From Streptomyces sp. LUP30 (GTDB taxonomy: Bacteria > Actinomycetota > Actinomycetes > Streptomycetales > Streptomycetaceae): a stretch of DNA of 64,000 bases. Made by a program: the position numbers and the translations under genes. The first letter of the stretch is position 1. Every line of letters begins with the position of its first letter. The notes under the pieces were generated by a model. The model was not told the origin of the DNA, made no database searches, and was given only the letters and a program-made list of their open reading frames with translations. Positions 8,500 to 16,940 of this stretch are shown here, one piece after another. The stretch spans positions 15,644 through 79,643 of the forward strand of contig NZ_MJAJ01000009.1 of the NCBI RefSeq assembly GCF_001746365.1. The letters run 5' to 3'.

Positions 8500-9044
8500 T
8501 CAGGCGTCGCCTCTCGGCTCCCGGACCGCGTCGGCCACGCTGACCACGTCGTCCACGACGTCGGTCAACGGCTTGGAAGCATCGATGAGCGTCGCGCCAT
8601 GGCCCTCGTAGATCGCTCGCATCAGAGGATTCCACTTCAGGGCCGCTGCGAGTTCCTCGGGATGACGACCGAACGCGTTCGTGGTCCGGGTCGCGAGCCG
8701 GTGGCGGAGGGTGTCCTCGTCGATCACCAGGCAGACGATGAGGTCGAAGAGATCGCGGACGTCCGCCTCGTTCTCCGCCGACCCGCACAGGAACGCGATC
8801 CGGGACCGGGACTCCTCGACGAGCGATGTGACGCGTTCGCGGACGATCGCCCACCCGTATCGATCGAGCCAGCCCCTGGGAACCGGATACGGAGGATCCG
8901 TCACGACCTCGTTCGTGGCCCGGTCGATCCAGTGACTGAAGCCGTCCTCGTCCGCATCGAGCGCGACGTGACCAGCTCGCGCAACGCGCCGCGGACGGTG
9001 GACTTACCGGTCCCTGAATTGCCCGTCACCCACACCAAGGCCAC
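8500..9044 (-). pseudogene. AAA_33-type P-loop kinase-like gene with a one-base frameshift
   Basis: The first part, from a probable GTG at 9044, reads VALVWVTGNSGTGKSTVRGALREL, a clear Walker A loop. The frame then runs into nonsense and stops at 8901. Shifting frame at about 8970-8973 restores a convincing continuation: ALDADEDGFSHWIDRATNEV, then PPYPVPRGWLDRYGWAIV, RIAFLCGSAENE and LRHRLATRTTNAFGRHPEEL. Together they form a roughly 180-residue actinobacterial ATP-binding protein of the nucleotide-kinase type. A single missing G (GAGCTGGTCAC instead of GAGCTGGGTCAC, read on the coding strand) explains the break. It may be a sequencing error or a recent inactivation. The substrate is unknown. 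Confidence 0.72.
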
Positions 9045-9404
9045 GCCGCCAGCATAGACATGACCACCCCGGTCCATCGACGCCGGCGCCGCGATCCGGC
9101 AAGGCGCGGATTCGTGCCGCCGCCGCTCCCACGGCCTGCCCGCCGTGCCGGGCCACCAGCGCCTTCCTGCGCGGCGATCGAAAAGCAATCGCCGGTCCCC
9201 TGCTGCTCGTGGGCCGACCCCGGCCGTGCTGCAGCCCGGTATCCGGTCCGGTTCCACATGCGGTGGGGAGGGGATGGAGTGATTCTCGAAGGAGGGAAGC
9301 AGCGTGTCCGGCACGTCGGCGGCTTCCGGACCGGGTTCGCCGTCGGGCTCGTACACCTTCATCCACGTCGCATCCCGCGTCGCAACGGGACGGAGGCCGC
9401 CGCC

Positions 9405-10274
9405 ATGCAACCGGTCGTCACTGTGGGCCTCGACGGCTCAACCGAAAGTCTCGCCGCCGCTCGGTGGGCCGCCGACGAGGCCGACAAGCGCAGGCTCACG
9501 CTGCGTCTGCTGCATGCGTGGCCCCTGCTGTTGCCGGAGCCCGCGCACGCCACGTCCGAGGTCGACCAGAACTACTGGGCGAAGCGCCTTGTGCACACGG
9601 CGCAGGCCGAGGCGCAGGCCCGGCACCCGGGTCTGACCGTCGTCGGGAGTCTTGTGGCCGATGACGCGCACGTCGCTCTGCTCAAGGCGGCGTCGGAGTC
9701 GGAGATGACCGTGCTCGGCTCCCACGGGATGGGGACCGTCGAGAGCTACTTCATGGGCGAGGTCAGCATGCCGGTCGTGGCGCACGCCCCGTGCCCGGTG
9801 GTGCTCGTTCGCGCCGCGGCGCGGGACGGGGGAACGGATGCCGCACCCCCCGGTCCTGTGGTCGTGGCCCTCAAGTTGAACGGTTCCTGTGACGGTCTGC
9901 TTGATTTCGCGTTCCATTCCGCGGCGGCCAGGGACGTTCCGCTGGTCGTGACGCACGGTCGAAGTGTGCCCTTCCACGCGCGTGTGCCCTGGGGTGTGGA
10001 TCACCAGGTGACCGAGGAGATGACGCGGGCGGCGCAGCACGAGATGAGCATGGTGCTCAATCCCTGGCGTGAGAAGTATCCGCAGGTGGAGGTGGCGGAG
10101 GACCTTCGTCTCGTAAGTCCCGCCAAGGCCGGGGTCCAGGCCTCCGCGGGCGCCGGGCTGCTGGTCGTGGGCCGACGGGCGCCCCGGCACGGTGGGGCGC
10201 CCCACCTCGGACCGGTCGCCCACGCCGCCATCCACCACGGGCGCTGCCCCGTCGCCGTCGTCCCGCATGACTGA
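9405..10274 (+). CDS. Universal stress protein, tandem UspA domains (first of four)
   Basis: The 289-residue protein has two UspA domains (about 1-145 and 155-289). Domain 1 opens VVTVGLDGSTES and carries LGSHGMGTVESYFMGE, a near-canonical G-x2-G-x9-G ATP-binding loop, ending CPVVLV. Domain 2 is degenerate at the loop (VVGRRAPRHGG) but ends CPVAVVPHD. Tandem Usp proteins in actinobacteria are associated with hypoxia and dormancy regulons. An SD-like GGAGG sits 8 bases before the ATG. It converges with the Acg-type gene. Upstream, 9045-9404 holds no other convincing gene. A partial match to the island palindrome (GGGCCGACCCCGGCC at 9211) is too irregular to call. Confidence 0.93.
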   Translation: MQPVVTVGLDGSTESLAAARWAADEADKRRLTLRLLHAWPLLLPEPAHATSEVDQNYWAKRLVHTAQAEAQARHPGLTVVGSLVADDAHVALLKAASESEMTVLGSHGMGTVESYFMGEVSMPVVAHAPCPVVLVRAAARDGGTDAAPPGPVVVALKLNGSCDGLLDFAFHSAAARDVPLVVTHGRSVPFHARVPWGVDHQVTEEMTRAAQHEMSMVLNPWREKYPQVEVAEDLRLVSPAKAGVQASAGAGLLVVGRRAPRHGGAPHLGPVAHAAIHHGRCPVAVVPHD

Positions 10275-10406
10275 GCCCGGACACCAGGGCTGACGTCCCA
10301 CCGCCCGGAGTGCGCGAGACCCATGCCGCCGTCGTGCTCTTCACCGGGGATCGCGGCGCACTGTGGCCACCGCACGAAGAGGCGCCCCGGGGCAGGGGGA
10401 GGGGGC

Positions 10407-11408
10407 TCAGACGACGTCGAGTACCTCGGCCACGGGGCGGCGCGGTGTGCCGGGGCCCGCGGGTCCGTATCCGAGCCGGAGCACCATCTGGACGAACCCC
10501 ATGGCCGACTGCGGGTCGCGCACGCTCCACCGGAGCTCCGGCCATTCGAGGGCCTGCGAGGTGAGGGACGTGGCCAGTCCGTCGAGGGTGGCCTGGAGCA
10601 GGACGCGTTCCATGGCCTGGCCCGCCAGGATCCAGTCCCTGGGCCTGTCGCGCACGGTGCCCAGCAGGGCGAGCTGGGGAGCGTTCTCGAACGCGGCTGC
10701 CTCCCGGCCCGGAACGACGCTCCTGCCCGCGTAGTCGCGCACGGGCGCCCTGCCGTAGAGCTTGCGCGGCCCGAAGGCGTACGCGGGCACCCCGTCGCTC
10801 GCCGCGCCCGCGCTCTCCGGGCCGATGCGGGTCCAGCGCCTCAGCTCCTCGGTTGCCGCGGCGTCCGTGGCATCGCGCCCCTCCGCGTCGTGCACCAGGT
10901 TCAGCAGCATCTGCACATGCCATTCATCGGGGAAGAGGAGCCGCACCCCCTCCAGCAGCGCGGCGGCGCTCAGGGCGTCCTTGATGGCCTGGGGTATCGC
11001 CTCGTCGGTGAACGGCTCGCGGCTGGTGTGGCGGCGACGGATCGCCGGATACAGCGGGGCGAGATCCTCCTCGACGCCGTCTCCCGTGAGCGCCGGTCCG
11101 GTCGGGCGGACCACCGCGAGCAGTCGAGGTTCCGCCGGATCGGGCAGCAACCGGGTGCTCGCCGCCCAGCCGGCGTGGGCAATGGCGACCCGCAGGTTGA
11201 ACAGCGCGGCGGCGCACCCCAGGTGCAGGCCGCGAGTGGTGGGGTCGGCCTGCGGCATGGCGCGATCGAGATCCGAGTACACCTGGATCGCGCTGTCTTC
11301 GCGCAGGAACCGGAATCTCCACGGCTGCGCGTTGTGCATGGACGGAGCCGCGGCGGCGTCCTCGACCAACGCTGTCACGGTCGTCGTCCCGAGTGCGCCC
11401 ACGGACAT
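10407..11408 (-). CDS. Acg-family FMN-binding nitroreductase-like protein
   Basis: The 333-residue protein shows the tandem nitroreductase half-domains of the Acg family. The first half begins ALVEDAAAAPSMHNAQPWRF (the SxHNxQPW motif). The second half has RDWILAGQAMERVLLQATLDG and ends in a short SLT...ELRW segment. In M. tuberculosis, acg genes (Rv2032, Rv3131) belong to the DosR regulon, and their proteins may sequester flavin rather than reduce nitro compounds. The neighbouring universal stress proteins and two-component pair support an equivalent stress role here. The ATG at 11408 has GGGAGG at good spacing. It lies downstream of and in line with the DUF4389 gene, with a 118-bp gap. Confidence 0.9.
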   Translation of the reverse strand: MSVGALGTTTVTALVEDAAAAPSMHNAQPWRFRFLREDSAIQVYSDLDRAMPQADPTTRGLHLGCAAALFNLRVAIAHAGWAASTRLLPDPAEPRLLAVVRPTGPALTGDGVEEDLAPLYPAIRRRHTSREPFTDEAIPQAIKDALSAAALLEGVRLLFPDEWHVQMLLNLVHDAEGRDATDAAATEELRRWTRIGPESAGAASDGVPAYAFGPRKLYGRAPVRDYAGRSVVPGREAAAFENAPQLALLGTVRDRPRDWILAGQAMERVLLQATLDGLATSLTSQALEWPELRWSVRDPQSAMGFVQMVLRLGYGPAGPGTPRRPVAEVLDVV

Positions 11409-11526
11409 CGCACCCGCCTCCCTTCGAGGCCACCGATCCTCATGGAAGGGCGATTCCCGTCTCCTCCACTGTCCCACGGCCGCCCCCTGGCGGCCCCGGC
11501 GACTTCGCGGCGGGGGCGGCAACGGG

Positions 11527-12192
11527 TCATGACGGCAGGTGAGGGTCGTCGGGCTCGCCGCCTCCCATGTCGAGACGGAACGGCGGATAGACGTCCGTCA
11601 TCAGGGTGACGTAGGCCGCGACGCGCAGTACCCATCGGTTCAGGCCTGTGACCAGGTCGAACAGGTCGCGCGGGTACTTTTCCGTGAAGGCGAGGACGAC
11701 GGCGGCGATCAGGGTGAGCACGTCCACGAGTCCGCCCGTCCACCAGCCGAGGTGCCAGCCTCCGACGAAGAAGCCGATGACGATGTACTGCGGGATGGCC
11801 AGCAGCCACCACTTCACCAGGACCAGGCCCCGTGAGAGACGCTCGGGATACGCGATGTCCAGGCGTGCGGGGTAGTCCGGTTCCTCCCCCAGAGTGAAGG
11901 GCGGGTAGCGGTCGGTGGCCAGAGCGGCGTACGAGTAGTAGGCGACTCGCCAACTCCAGCGCAGTACACCCAGGTTGAAGTCGAAGAGGGGGCGTGGGTA
12001 ACGCTCGGTGAACAGGATGGCGAAGAAGGCGATCACGGTGACGACGCCGAAGGCGATCCAGAGGAAGAACAGCAGCAGGCAGTGCGGAATGATCAGGATC
12101 CACTTCACCAGCCACAGCCAACGGGAGAGCGGGGCGTCGAGCCGGGCGGTGACCCGGACCGGTCTGTCGGGCTTGGCGACCGCAGGGCTCAT
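11527..12192 (-). CDS. DUF4389 membrane protein
   Basis: The 221-residue protein contains two copies of a DUF4389 unit. Each copy has a hydrophobic helix pair (WLVKWILIIPHCLLLFFLWIAF and LVKWWLLAIPQYIVIGFFVGG), followed by a loop with FTERYPRPLFDFNLGVLRW or FTEKYPRDLFDLVTGLNRW and then a short helix ending DRYPPF or DVYPPF. The duplication is direct evidence of an internal repeat. Function is unknown, but the family occurs beside stress and respiration genes in actinobacteria. The start at 12192 is preceded by GGAG about 9 nt upstream. Several upstream in-frame starts exist but lack such a site. Confidence 0.85.
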   Translation of the reverse strand: MSPAVAKPDRPVRVTARLDAPLSRWLWLVKWILIIPHCLLLFFLWIAFGVVTVIAFFAILFTERYPRPLFDFNLGVLRWSWRVAYYSYAALATDRYPPFTLGEEPDYPARLDIAYPERLSRGLVLVKWWLLAIPQYIVIGFFVGGWHLGWWTGGLVDVLTLIAAVVLAFTEKYPRDLFDLVTGLNRWVLRVAAYVTLMTDVYPPFRLDMGGGEPDDPHLPS

Positions 12193-12613
12193 GGCGATCA
12201 ACTCCGCTTCGGTGCTCAGGTGGCCGGCCCGGTGCCTGTGACACGACGTCCTCACGCGGCAGGTCCGCCTCGGAGGCGGCGCCCGCGAGCGCTCGCCGTC
12301 GGCGACCGGTCCGGCGGGGATGGCTTCCGTCTCCCCGTGTCGCGTACGTTCCTCCTTCCACTCTCCGCCGGGTTCACGAGAGCCGCATGTGCCGAGCGGC
12401 CTCCACCGGCTCGCCGATGCGACGGAGCAGCCGTCAGGCACTCGGACGCCTGGGGGCCGGTGCAGCGTTTCGCCGCACTGTGGCGCCCGCTGAACGTCAC
12501 CAGCAGTGTGGTGCGAGCGTGCTCACCCGCGAGTCGCGTGGCGTGGCGGGGCCCGGCGGCGGGGGCGACGCTGGAGGAGGGGTGCGACGGCGCGGAGATC
12601 TCCTGGAGGTGTC
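12193..12613. other. Divergent intergenic region between DUF4389 and a universal stress gene
   Basis: Both flanking genes start here, so promoters in both directions are expected. No clean copy of the GGGCC-N4-GGCCC island palindrome was found. Only GC-rich partial matches such as GGACCGGTC near 12310 occur. No gene is supported. Confidence 0.4.
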
Positions 12614-13486
12614 ATGGCTGGTGCGGACGGGCGCAGGCCGATCGTCGTGGGCGTGGATCCCGATGCCTCGAAGCGACTCGCACTCGCCTGGGCGGCCGAC
12701 GAAGCGGACCGACGGGGTCTACCGCTGCGGCTCGTGCATGCCCAGGGCGTGCCGACCCGCGGTTATCGGTCGCGGGAGGTGCGGCCCTCCTGGGAGGAGT
12801 GGAACCAGGCGCTGCACGGGGCGGGCGACCAGATCCTCGAGGAGGCGGTCACGTTCGTCGAGTCCCGGCGACCGGAGGTGGAACTGTCGACGCTGCTGGC
12901 GGAGGGAGAGCCGGCGTGGGTCCTGCGCGAGGAGGCGCGCGGTGCCTCCATGGTCGTGGTGGGCTCCTGGCACCTGAGCAGACGGCGTGAACTGCTCGCC
13001 TCCGCCGCCGTGGCCCTGCCCCTCGTGGCCCACGCCCCCTGCCCGGTGGCGGTCGTCCCGGAACCGGAGCACGTCACCCAGGAGCCGGCGTACTTCGTCG
13101 TCGGCGTCGACGGCAGCCCGCACTCGGCGGCCGCGGTGGATCTGGCGTTCGAGGAGGCGGCCCTGCGGGGGGCGGTCCTCCGCGCCCTGTACGTGTGGCA
13201 GCCTCCGCTCCTCGGCATCGTGGACGAGGACGCGGCGGTGCAGGAGGCCCGCCGCGTGCTGTCCGAGACGGTCGCGGGCCGTACCGCGACACACCCGGAA
13301 GTGGAGCTGCATCACGAAGTCCTTCTGGGGCACCCGGTGCACGTCCTCACGGAAGCCTCGGAGCACGCCCTCGGCCTGGTCGTGGGAACACGGGGGCACG
13401 GCGGATTCACGGACATGTTCCTGGGCTCGGTGAGCCAGGGGGCACTGCACCACGCACGCTGCCCCGTCATCACGGTTCCGGTGTGA
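12614..13486 (+). CDS. Universal stress protein, tandem UspA domains (second of four)
   Basis: The 290-residue tandem UspA protein opens PIVVGVDPDASKRLALAWAA. Unlike the other three copies, its first domain has lost the ATP loop (VVGSWHLSRRRELLAS), while the second domain keeps it (VGTRGHGGFTDMFLGSVS). Both domains end with the usual CPVAVV or CPVITV strand. That reversal suggests the nucleotide site has been kept in only one domain per protein but not always the same one. The SD-like GGAGG precedes the ATG by 7 bases. It probably stands as its own transcript, convergent with the TerD gene. Confidence 0.93.
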   Translation: MAGADGRRPIVVGVDPDASKRLALAWAADEADRRGLPLRLVHAQGVPTRGYRSREVRPSWEEWNQALHGAGDQILEEAVTFVESRRPEVELSTLLAEGEPAWVLREEARGASMVVVGSWHLSRRRELLASAAVALPLVAHAPCPVAVVPEPEHVTQEPAYFVVGVDGSPHSAAAVDLAFEEAALRGAVLRALYVWQPPLLGIVDEDAAVQEARRVLSETVAGRTATHPEVELHHEVLLGHPVHVLTEASEHALGLVVGTRGHGGFTDMFLGSVSQGALHHARCPVITVPV

Positions 13487-13851
13487 GCCGTCGAACGAAC
13501 CGGCCCTTCGTCGCGGACGAGGCCGTCCGGGCCCGAGGGAACAGGCCTCCGCCTCCGCCCTCCTCGCCGAGCTGCCGCGCGGGACCGGGACGGAGGCAGG
13601 ACGGCCGGCTCGGCTGCGGCGCCGGTGCGGGCGGGGAGGGGGGGGTGGGTCCGTTCGGAAGCCTGTCGACCGAGCCCATGACGAACGCCTCGAAGTCCTC
13701 CGCGACCAAGGTGATCGCGAAGTCGTCCGCCCGCAGTCTTCCGGGGCGGTGGCGTTGATTCCGCCGTGTGCGCGTCGGGCCTGCTTCCGGCAGTCCCGGC
13801 GCCGGAGCGGAATGCGCCGCGGGCGCGGTCGGACGACGGCCGCAGGCAGGG
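13487..13851. other. 365-bp convergent gap with no supported gene
   Basis: The gap lies between the stop of the second universal stress gene and the stop of terD. The open frames on both strands are low-complexity Pro/Arg/Gly translations without an SD or family resemblance. A G-rich run occurs at about 13633-13650. Confidence 0.5.
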
Positions 13852-14436
13852 TTACTTGCTGACGGCGAAACGCATCAGGGCGTGTTCGTCACCCTGCTTG
13901 ATCTTGCCCGTGATGTTGATCACTTCGAGTTTCCAACTGCCCCCGACGCGGACGGCCTTGGCCACCGCGCAGCCGTTGTCCTGGGTCAGCAGACTCGGCC
14001 AGATGTCGGCGACCTGCTGCGAGCTGCCTCCGGTCGCGTCGTAGACCTTGAAGCTGATGTTGCGCGCCTTCTGGAAGGAGCTGCCCTTCTTGTACGCCGC
14101 GGCGACGAACACGATCGACGTGATCTGGGGCGGTATCCGGGCGAACTCGACGGTCACCGTCTCGTCGTCACCGTCGCCGTGCCCCGTCTGGTTGTCGCCG
14201 CTGTGCACGAGCGAGCCGTTGCCCATCGGGTCGAGCGAGTCGAGACCCGCGAGGCGCACCGGGTCGCCGCCCTGCATGGCCACGGCGATCAGGTCGAGGT
14301 CGGTGCCGGACTTGCGGCGCAGTTTGCCCAACACCCCGCCGCTGCTGCCGGCGGTGGGATCCCAGGAGACCCCGAAGGTCAGGCGGGTCACTCCGTCCAG
14401 GTCGGCGGGGCCGTCTTCTTTGGTGAGGGTGATCAT
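13852..14436 (-). CDS. TerD-family tellurium-resistance/stress protein
   Basis: The 194-residue protein has the TerD signature. It opens ITLTKEDGPADLDGVTRLTFGVSWD, and the core motif LVHSGDNQTGHGDGDDETVT provides the acidic calcium-binding residues of the family, followed by ARNISFKVYDATGG. TerD proteins are small cytoplasmic calcium-binding proteins linked to stress and membrane damage. The usual length is about 190 residues, so the gene is complete. It diverges from a methyltransferase gene over a 337-bp gap. Streptomyces genomes carry many paralogues, so a particular symbol is not assigned. Confidence 0.93.
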   Translation of the reverse strand: MITLTKEDGPADLDGVTRLTFGVSWDPTAGSSGGVLGKLRRKSGTDLDLIAVAMQGGDPVRLAGLDSLDPMGNGSLVHSGDNQTGHGDGDDETVTVEFARIPPQITSIVFVAAAYKKGSSFQKARNISFKVYDATGGSSQQVADIWPSLLTQDNGCAVAKAVRVGGSWKLEVINITGKIKQGDEHALMRFAVSK

Positions 14437-14773
14437 GTGTGGCTCATCCTTTGCGCGAAGGGACTACAACACGCAGAGTGTGCCCAATGCCTTTCTGGTT
14501 CCCGCCTCACCCCCCGGGATCGGACCGGGCGGGCCCGAGGGTGATCATGCGCGGGGCCGGGGGCCGGGGAGACCGGGGCGCGTGCGATGGCGGCGGGGGA
14601 GACGCCGCCCACCATCGCCTGCACGTCACCCGCGCCGCGCCGCGGTGCGTGCCGTCGGGGCGCCCGGTCGGCAGGGCCGCGAGAGAGGCGGAGTGAAATG
14701 TCCGTCTCGCTGCGCGTCCGGGTCCGGGATCCTATGCTGACAGCGAGAGTGGGACGATCTGGGGGGTTGCCTG
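14437..14773 (+). promoter_or_regulatory. Divergent promoter region of terD and the methyltransferase
   Basis: No gene is supported here. A -10-like TATGCT lies at 14733-14738, about 36 bp upstream of the methyltransferase ATG, inside a locally AT-richer stretch. The -35 is unclear. Confidence 0.3.
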
Positions 14774-15535
14774 ATGCAGGCAGCAGGCAAGGCATTGAAG
14801 TCGGGGGCCAAGCGGCTCCTGGGGCGTGCCGGGTTCGACATCGTGCGCAGCAGCAACAACCGGGGCGGCGTCGACGACTTCCTCCCGTTCGAGGCCACGA
14901 TGCGGGCCGCACGGGCGGCCGGTCTGTCGGTCGGCGACCACATCGACCAGGTGATGAACGGGACGCCGGGCGCCACCCAGTCGACCATCGACGAGCTGCG
15001 CGCCCTCGGCGTCTTCGCCGGACGACCGACCTCGGTGCTGGAGATCGGGCCCGGGTCCGGACGCTACCTGGAGAAGACGCTGAAGGAGTGTTCACCGGAA
15101 CGCTACGAGATCTACGAGACGGCTGCGCCCTGGGCCGACTACCTGGTGGAGACGTTCGGCGTGGTCGCCCGGCCGACCGCGGGAAGCAGTCTGGCCCCCA
15201 CGCCCGACGCCAGCATCGATCTCGTCCAGGCGCACAAGGTCTTCAACACCGTGACCTTCCTCTGCGCCTCCCGGTACTTCCTCGAGATGGCACGTGTCAC
15301 GCGACCCGGGGGTCGCATCGTCTTCGACGTGATGACGGAGACCTGCCTCGACCCGGACGCGGTGCGCACCTGGGCGACACAGGGCGGCGAGGGGCACGGC
15401 TCCTACCCGGCCGCGCTGCCTCGCCGGACGTGCGTGGACCTCTTCGCGACCCTCGGTTGCACCCTGGAGGCCAGCTTCGTGGCGCCCATGGGCGTCGCCA
15501 CGACGGAGGTGCTCGTCTTCGGAAAGGCGGCTTGA
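14774..15535 (+). CDS. SAM-dependent methyltransferase-like protein
   Basis: The 253-residue protein shows a Rossmann methyltransferase core. SAM motif I is SVLEIGPGSGRYLEKTL, the acidic post-I region is YEIYETAAPWADYL, motif IV is ASIDLVQAHKVFN, and the motif V region is EMARVTRPGGRIVFDVMTE. The first 60 or so basic residues (KSGAKRLLGRAGFDIVRSSNN) are typical of glycan or small-molecule methyltransferases encoded near sugar loci, but nothing fixes the substrate. The G-run 7-13 bases before the ATG serves as a weak SD. It stands alone between terD and a degenerate segment. Confidence 0.8.
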   Translation: MQAAGKALKSGAKRLLGRAGFDIVRSSNNRGGVDDFLPFEATMRAARAAGLSVGDHIDQVMNGTPGATQSTIDELRALGVFAGRPTSVLEIGPGSGRYLEKTLKECSPERYEIYETAAPWADYLVETFGVVARPTAGSSLAPTPDASIDLVQAHKVFNTVTFLCASRYFLEMARVTRPGGRIVFDVMTETCLDPDAVRTWATQGGEGHGSYPAALPRRTCVDLFATLGCTLEASFVAPMGVATTEVLVFGKAA

Positions 15536-15629
15536 TCCGGAGCGGGCCTCCGCCTGCCGGTCGACGGGACGGTGGACCAACGGCCTTGCCCGGGGCCTGT
15601 GACGACGAGGGGCGCGGCGTCCCCGCACC

Positions 15630-15746
15630 CACGACGACGCCGAGCAGGGCGTTCGGCGGGCCTGGCAGGTCTTCTTCGCTCCGGATCCCTCCGTCGAAGT
15701 CGAAGACCGGGTTGCCGCCTTGGAAGGCCGCCCCGGCAAACGCTGA
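15630..15746 (+). pseudogene. Possible 3' remnant of an unrecognised gene
   Basis: A frame with protein-like composition (HDDAEQGVRRAWQVFFAPD and then VEVEDRVAALEGRPGKR, stop at 15744) lies between two convergent genes, with no start codon or SD. It may be the tail of a deleted gene or may be chance. Confidence 0.25.
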
Positions 15747-15760
15747 CGGCCGAGGGCGAG

Positions 15761-16219
15761 CTATGCACCGCCGGTGTCATCGCGCAGGGAGTGAATCATC
15801 CTGCGCAGGATCAGGAAGGCGCCTGACTGCTCGCTCTCGGTCATTCCGGCCAGCATTCTGACCTCGACGGACCGCACCGCCGCGGACGCCTTCTCCAGAC
15901 TCCGCCGGCCGCGAGGCGTGAGCCGCGCGGGAAGGGCCTTCCCGACAGGCGCCTGTGCGGGCCTGGTCACGTAGCCCTCTCGTTCCAGGTTCTGGAGCAG
16001 CACGTTCATCGACTGCCGTGTCACGAAGGCGCCACGCGCGAGCTCGGAGTTCGACAAGCCCGGCCGTTGAGCCAGGAGCTCGAGGCAGGAGTAGTGCGTC
16101 ACGCTCATCCCCAGTGGCCGCAGCACCTCCTCCATGGCCGTGCGCAGGGCGCTCGAAGCCTCTTTCAGCAGGTAGCCCAGTGATGTGTCCAGGTCGATGC
16201 CGGCACCGTTTTGACTCAT
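15761..16219 (-). CDS. MarR-family transcriptional regulator
   Basis: The 152-residue protein has the MarR winged-helix layout: LGYLLKEASSALRTAMEEVL, MSVTHYSCLELLAQRPGLSN, the recognition helix region GAFVTRQSMNVLLQNLEREG, and the wing YVTRPAQAPVGKALPARLTPRG. The start codon itself lies in a 16-bp palindrome, and a second copy stands 27 bp further upstream, so the gene is probably autorepressed and controls the divergent VOC gene. There is no SD before the ATG, and the message may be leaderless. The ligand is unknown; MarR/VOC pairs usually deal with electrophiles or small toxins. Confidence 0.93.
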   Translation of the reverse strand: MSQNGAGIDLDTSLGYLLKEASSALRTAMEEVLRPLGMSVTHYSCLELLAQRPGLSNSELARGAFVTRQSMNVLLQNLEREGYVTRPAQAPVGKALPARLTPRGRRSLEKASAAVRSVEVRMLAGMTESEQSGAFLILRRMIHSLRDDTGGA

Positions 16220-16261
16220 GTCAGGATTCTGACATACCTTGCCTGTGTCAGGAATCTGACA
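16219..16261. promoter_or_regulatory. Two 16-bp palindromic operators of the MarR/VOC pair
   Basis: TGTCAGGATTCTGACA (16219-16234) and TGTCAGGAATCTGACA (16246-16261) differ at one central base. Each has perfect 6-bp arms TGTCAG/CTGACA. Their centres are 27 bp apart. The first overlaps the first base of the marR start codon, and the second lies 20 bp before the VOC ATG. This geometry fits MarR dimers blocking both promoters. Confidence 0.85.
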
Positions 16262-16281
16262 CGAAGCGAAGGAGCATCATC

Positions 16282-16650
16282 ATGCCCACCACCGGCCCCG
16301 ACTTCATCTCGCTCCAGGTGCGCGACCTCGACGCTTCGCAGGCGTTCTACGAGCAGTACCTCGGCCTCGTCCGCTCGCCCGCCGGACCGCCGCACGCCGT
16401 CGTCTTCGAGACGAAGCCGATCGCGTTCGCACTCCGCGACGTCGTTCCCGGCACCGATCTCGCATCCGTCGCCCAGCCCGGCATCGGTGTCGCCGTCTGG
16501 CTCCACGCCACCGATGTCCAGGCCGCCCACGACGCCCTCGTCGCCGACGGTCACACCATCGTCTCCACGCCGATCGACGGCCCCTTCGGCCGGACCTTCA
16601 CCTTCGCCGACCCCGACGGCTACCACGTCACGCTCCACGACCGCGCCTGA
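16282..16650 (+). CDS. VOC (glyoxalase/bleomycin-resistance/dioxygenase) family protein
   Basis: The 122-residue single-module VOC protein opens GPDFISLQVRDLDASQAFYE, has PPHAVVFETKPIAFALRD in the middle, and ends RTFTFADPDGYHVTLHD. The E/H metal ligands of the fold are present in VVFE and DGYHVT. Such proteins bind or modify small reactive or toxic compounds as dimers. GAAGGAG lies at good spacing before the ATG. The gene is divergently paired with the MarR gene and is the probable regulated target. Confidence 0.9.
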   Translation: MPTTGPDFISLQVRDLDASQAFYEQYLGLVRSPAGPPHAVVFETKPIAFALRDVVPGTDLASVAQPGIGVAVWLHATDVQAAHDALVADGHTIVSTPIDGPFGRTFTFADPDGYHVTLHDRA

Positions 16651-16764
16651 CGAGCCGAACGCCGCCGACGATCACCATTCCCCCCGAAGGCCGCCGATCG
16701 AGAGGCCGATCAGATCCACGCCTTCGGCGATCACGACGAAGACGCTCACCGCACTGATCTCGCA

Positions 16765-16842
16765 ATGATCAAGTGGCGCTTCGCCGTACCCAAAGGGCCG
16801 TACGCACCGCCCGTTCCCGTCTGGCTGCCCCCGGCCGACTAG
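16765..16842 (+). CDS. Very short ORF or gene remnant (25 residues)
   Basis: An ATG opens a 25-codon frame, MIKWRFAVPKGPYAPPVPVW, ending near LPPAD. The frame stays open and protein-like for about 30 codons upstream of the ATG (ADQIHAFGDHDEDAHRTDLA), back toward the VOC stop. There is no good SD. It is more likely the 3' scar of a lost gene than a functional peptide. Confidence 0.25.
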   Translation: MIKWRFAVPKGPYAPPVPVWLPPAD

Positions 16843-16940
16843 GGCGCTGCTCGCTCGCCGGTGCGACGGCCACCGTCGTCGCGACCGCTGCCGACGCGGG
16901 CACCGGAGCTGTCACGCGGTCCCGACGGCTCCGGTCCCCG

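Noticed and set aside
9211..9225. GGGCCGACCCCGGCC as another island box before the first universal stress gene
   Set aside because: The spacer is wrong and the right half-site incomplete, so it was left out of the motif set.
9304..9636. GTG start with an excellent SD (GAAGGAGG) opening a 110-codon frame
   Set aside because: After about 30 codons it runs out of frame through the universal stress gene, and its translation has no family resemblance. At most it marks a short leader peptide.
11476..11500. GGCCGCC/GGCGGCC inverted repeat upstream of the nitroreductase as an island box
   Set aside because: Half-sites and spacing differ from GGGCC-N4-GGCCC. It may be a terminator of the DUF4389 gene.
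13470..13709. Minus-strand frame beginning MVAEDFEAFVMGS
   Set aside because: The second half is Pro/Gly low complexity and there is no SD. It was not accepted as a gene.
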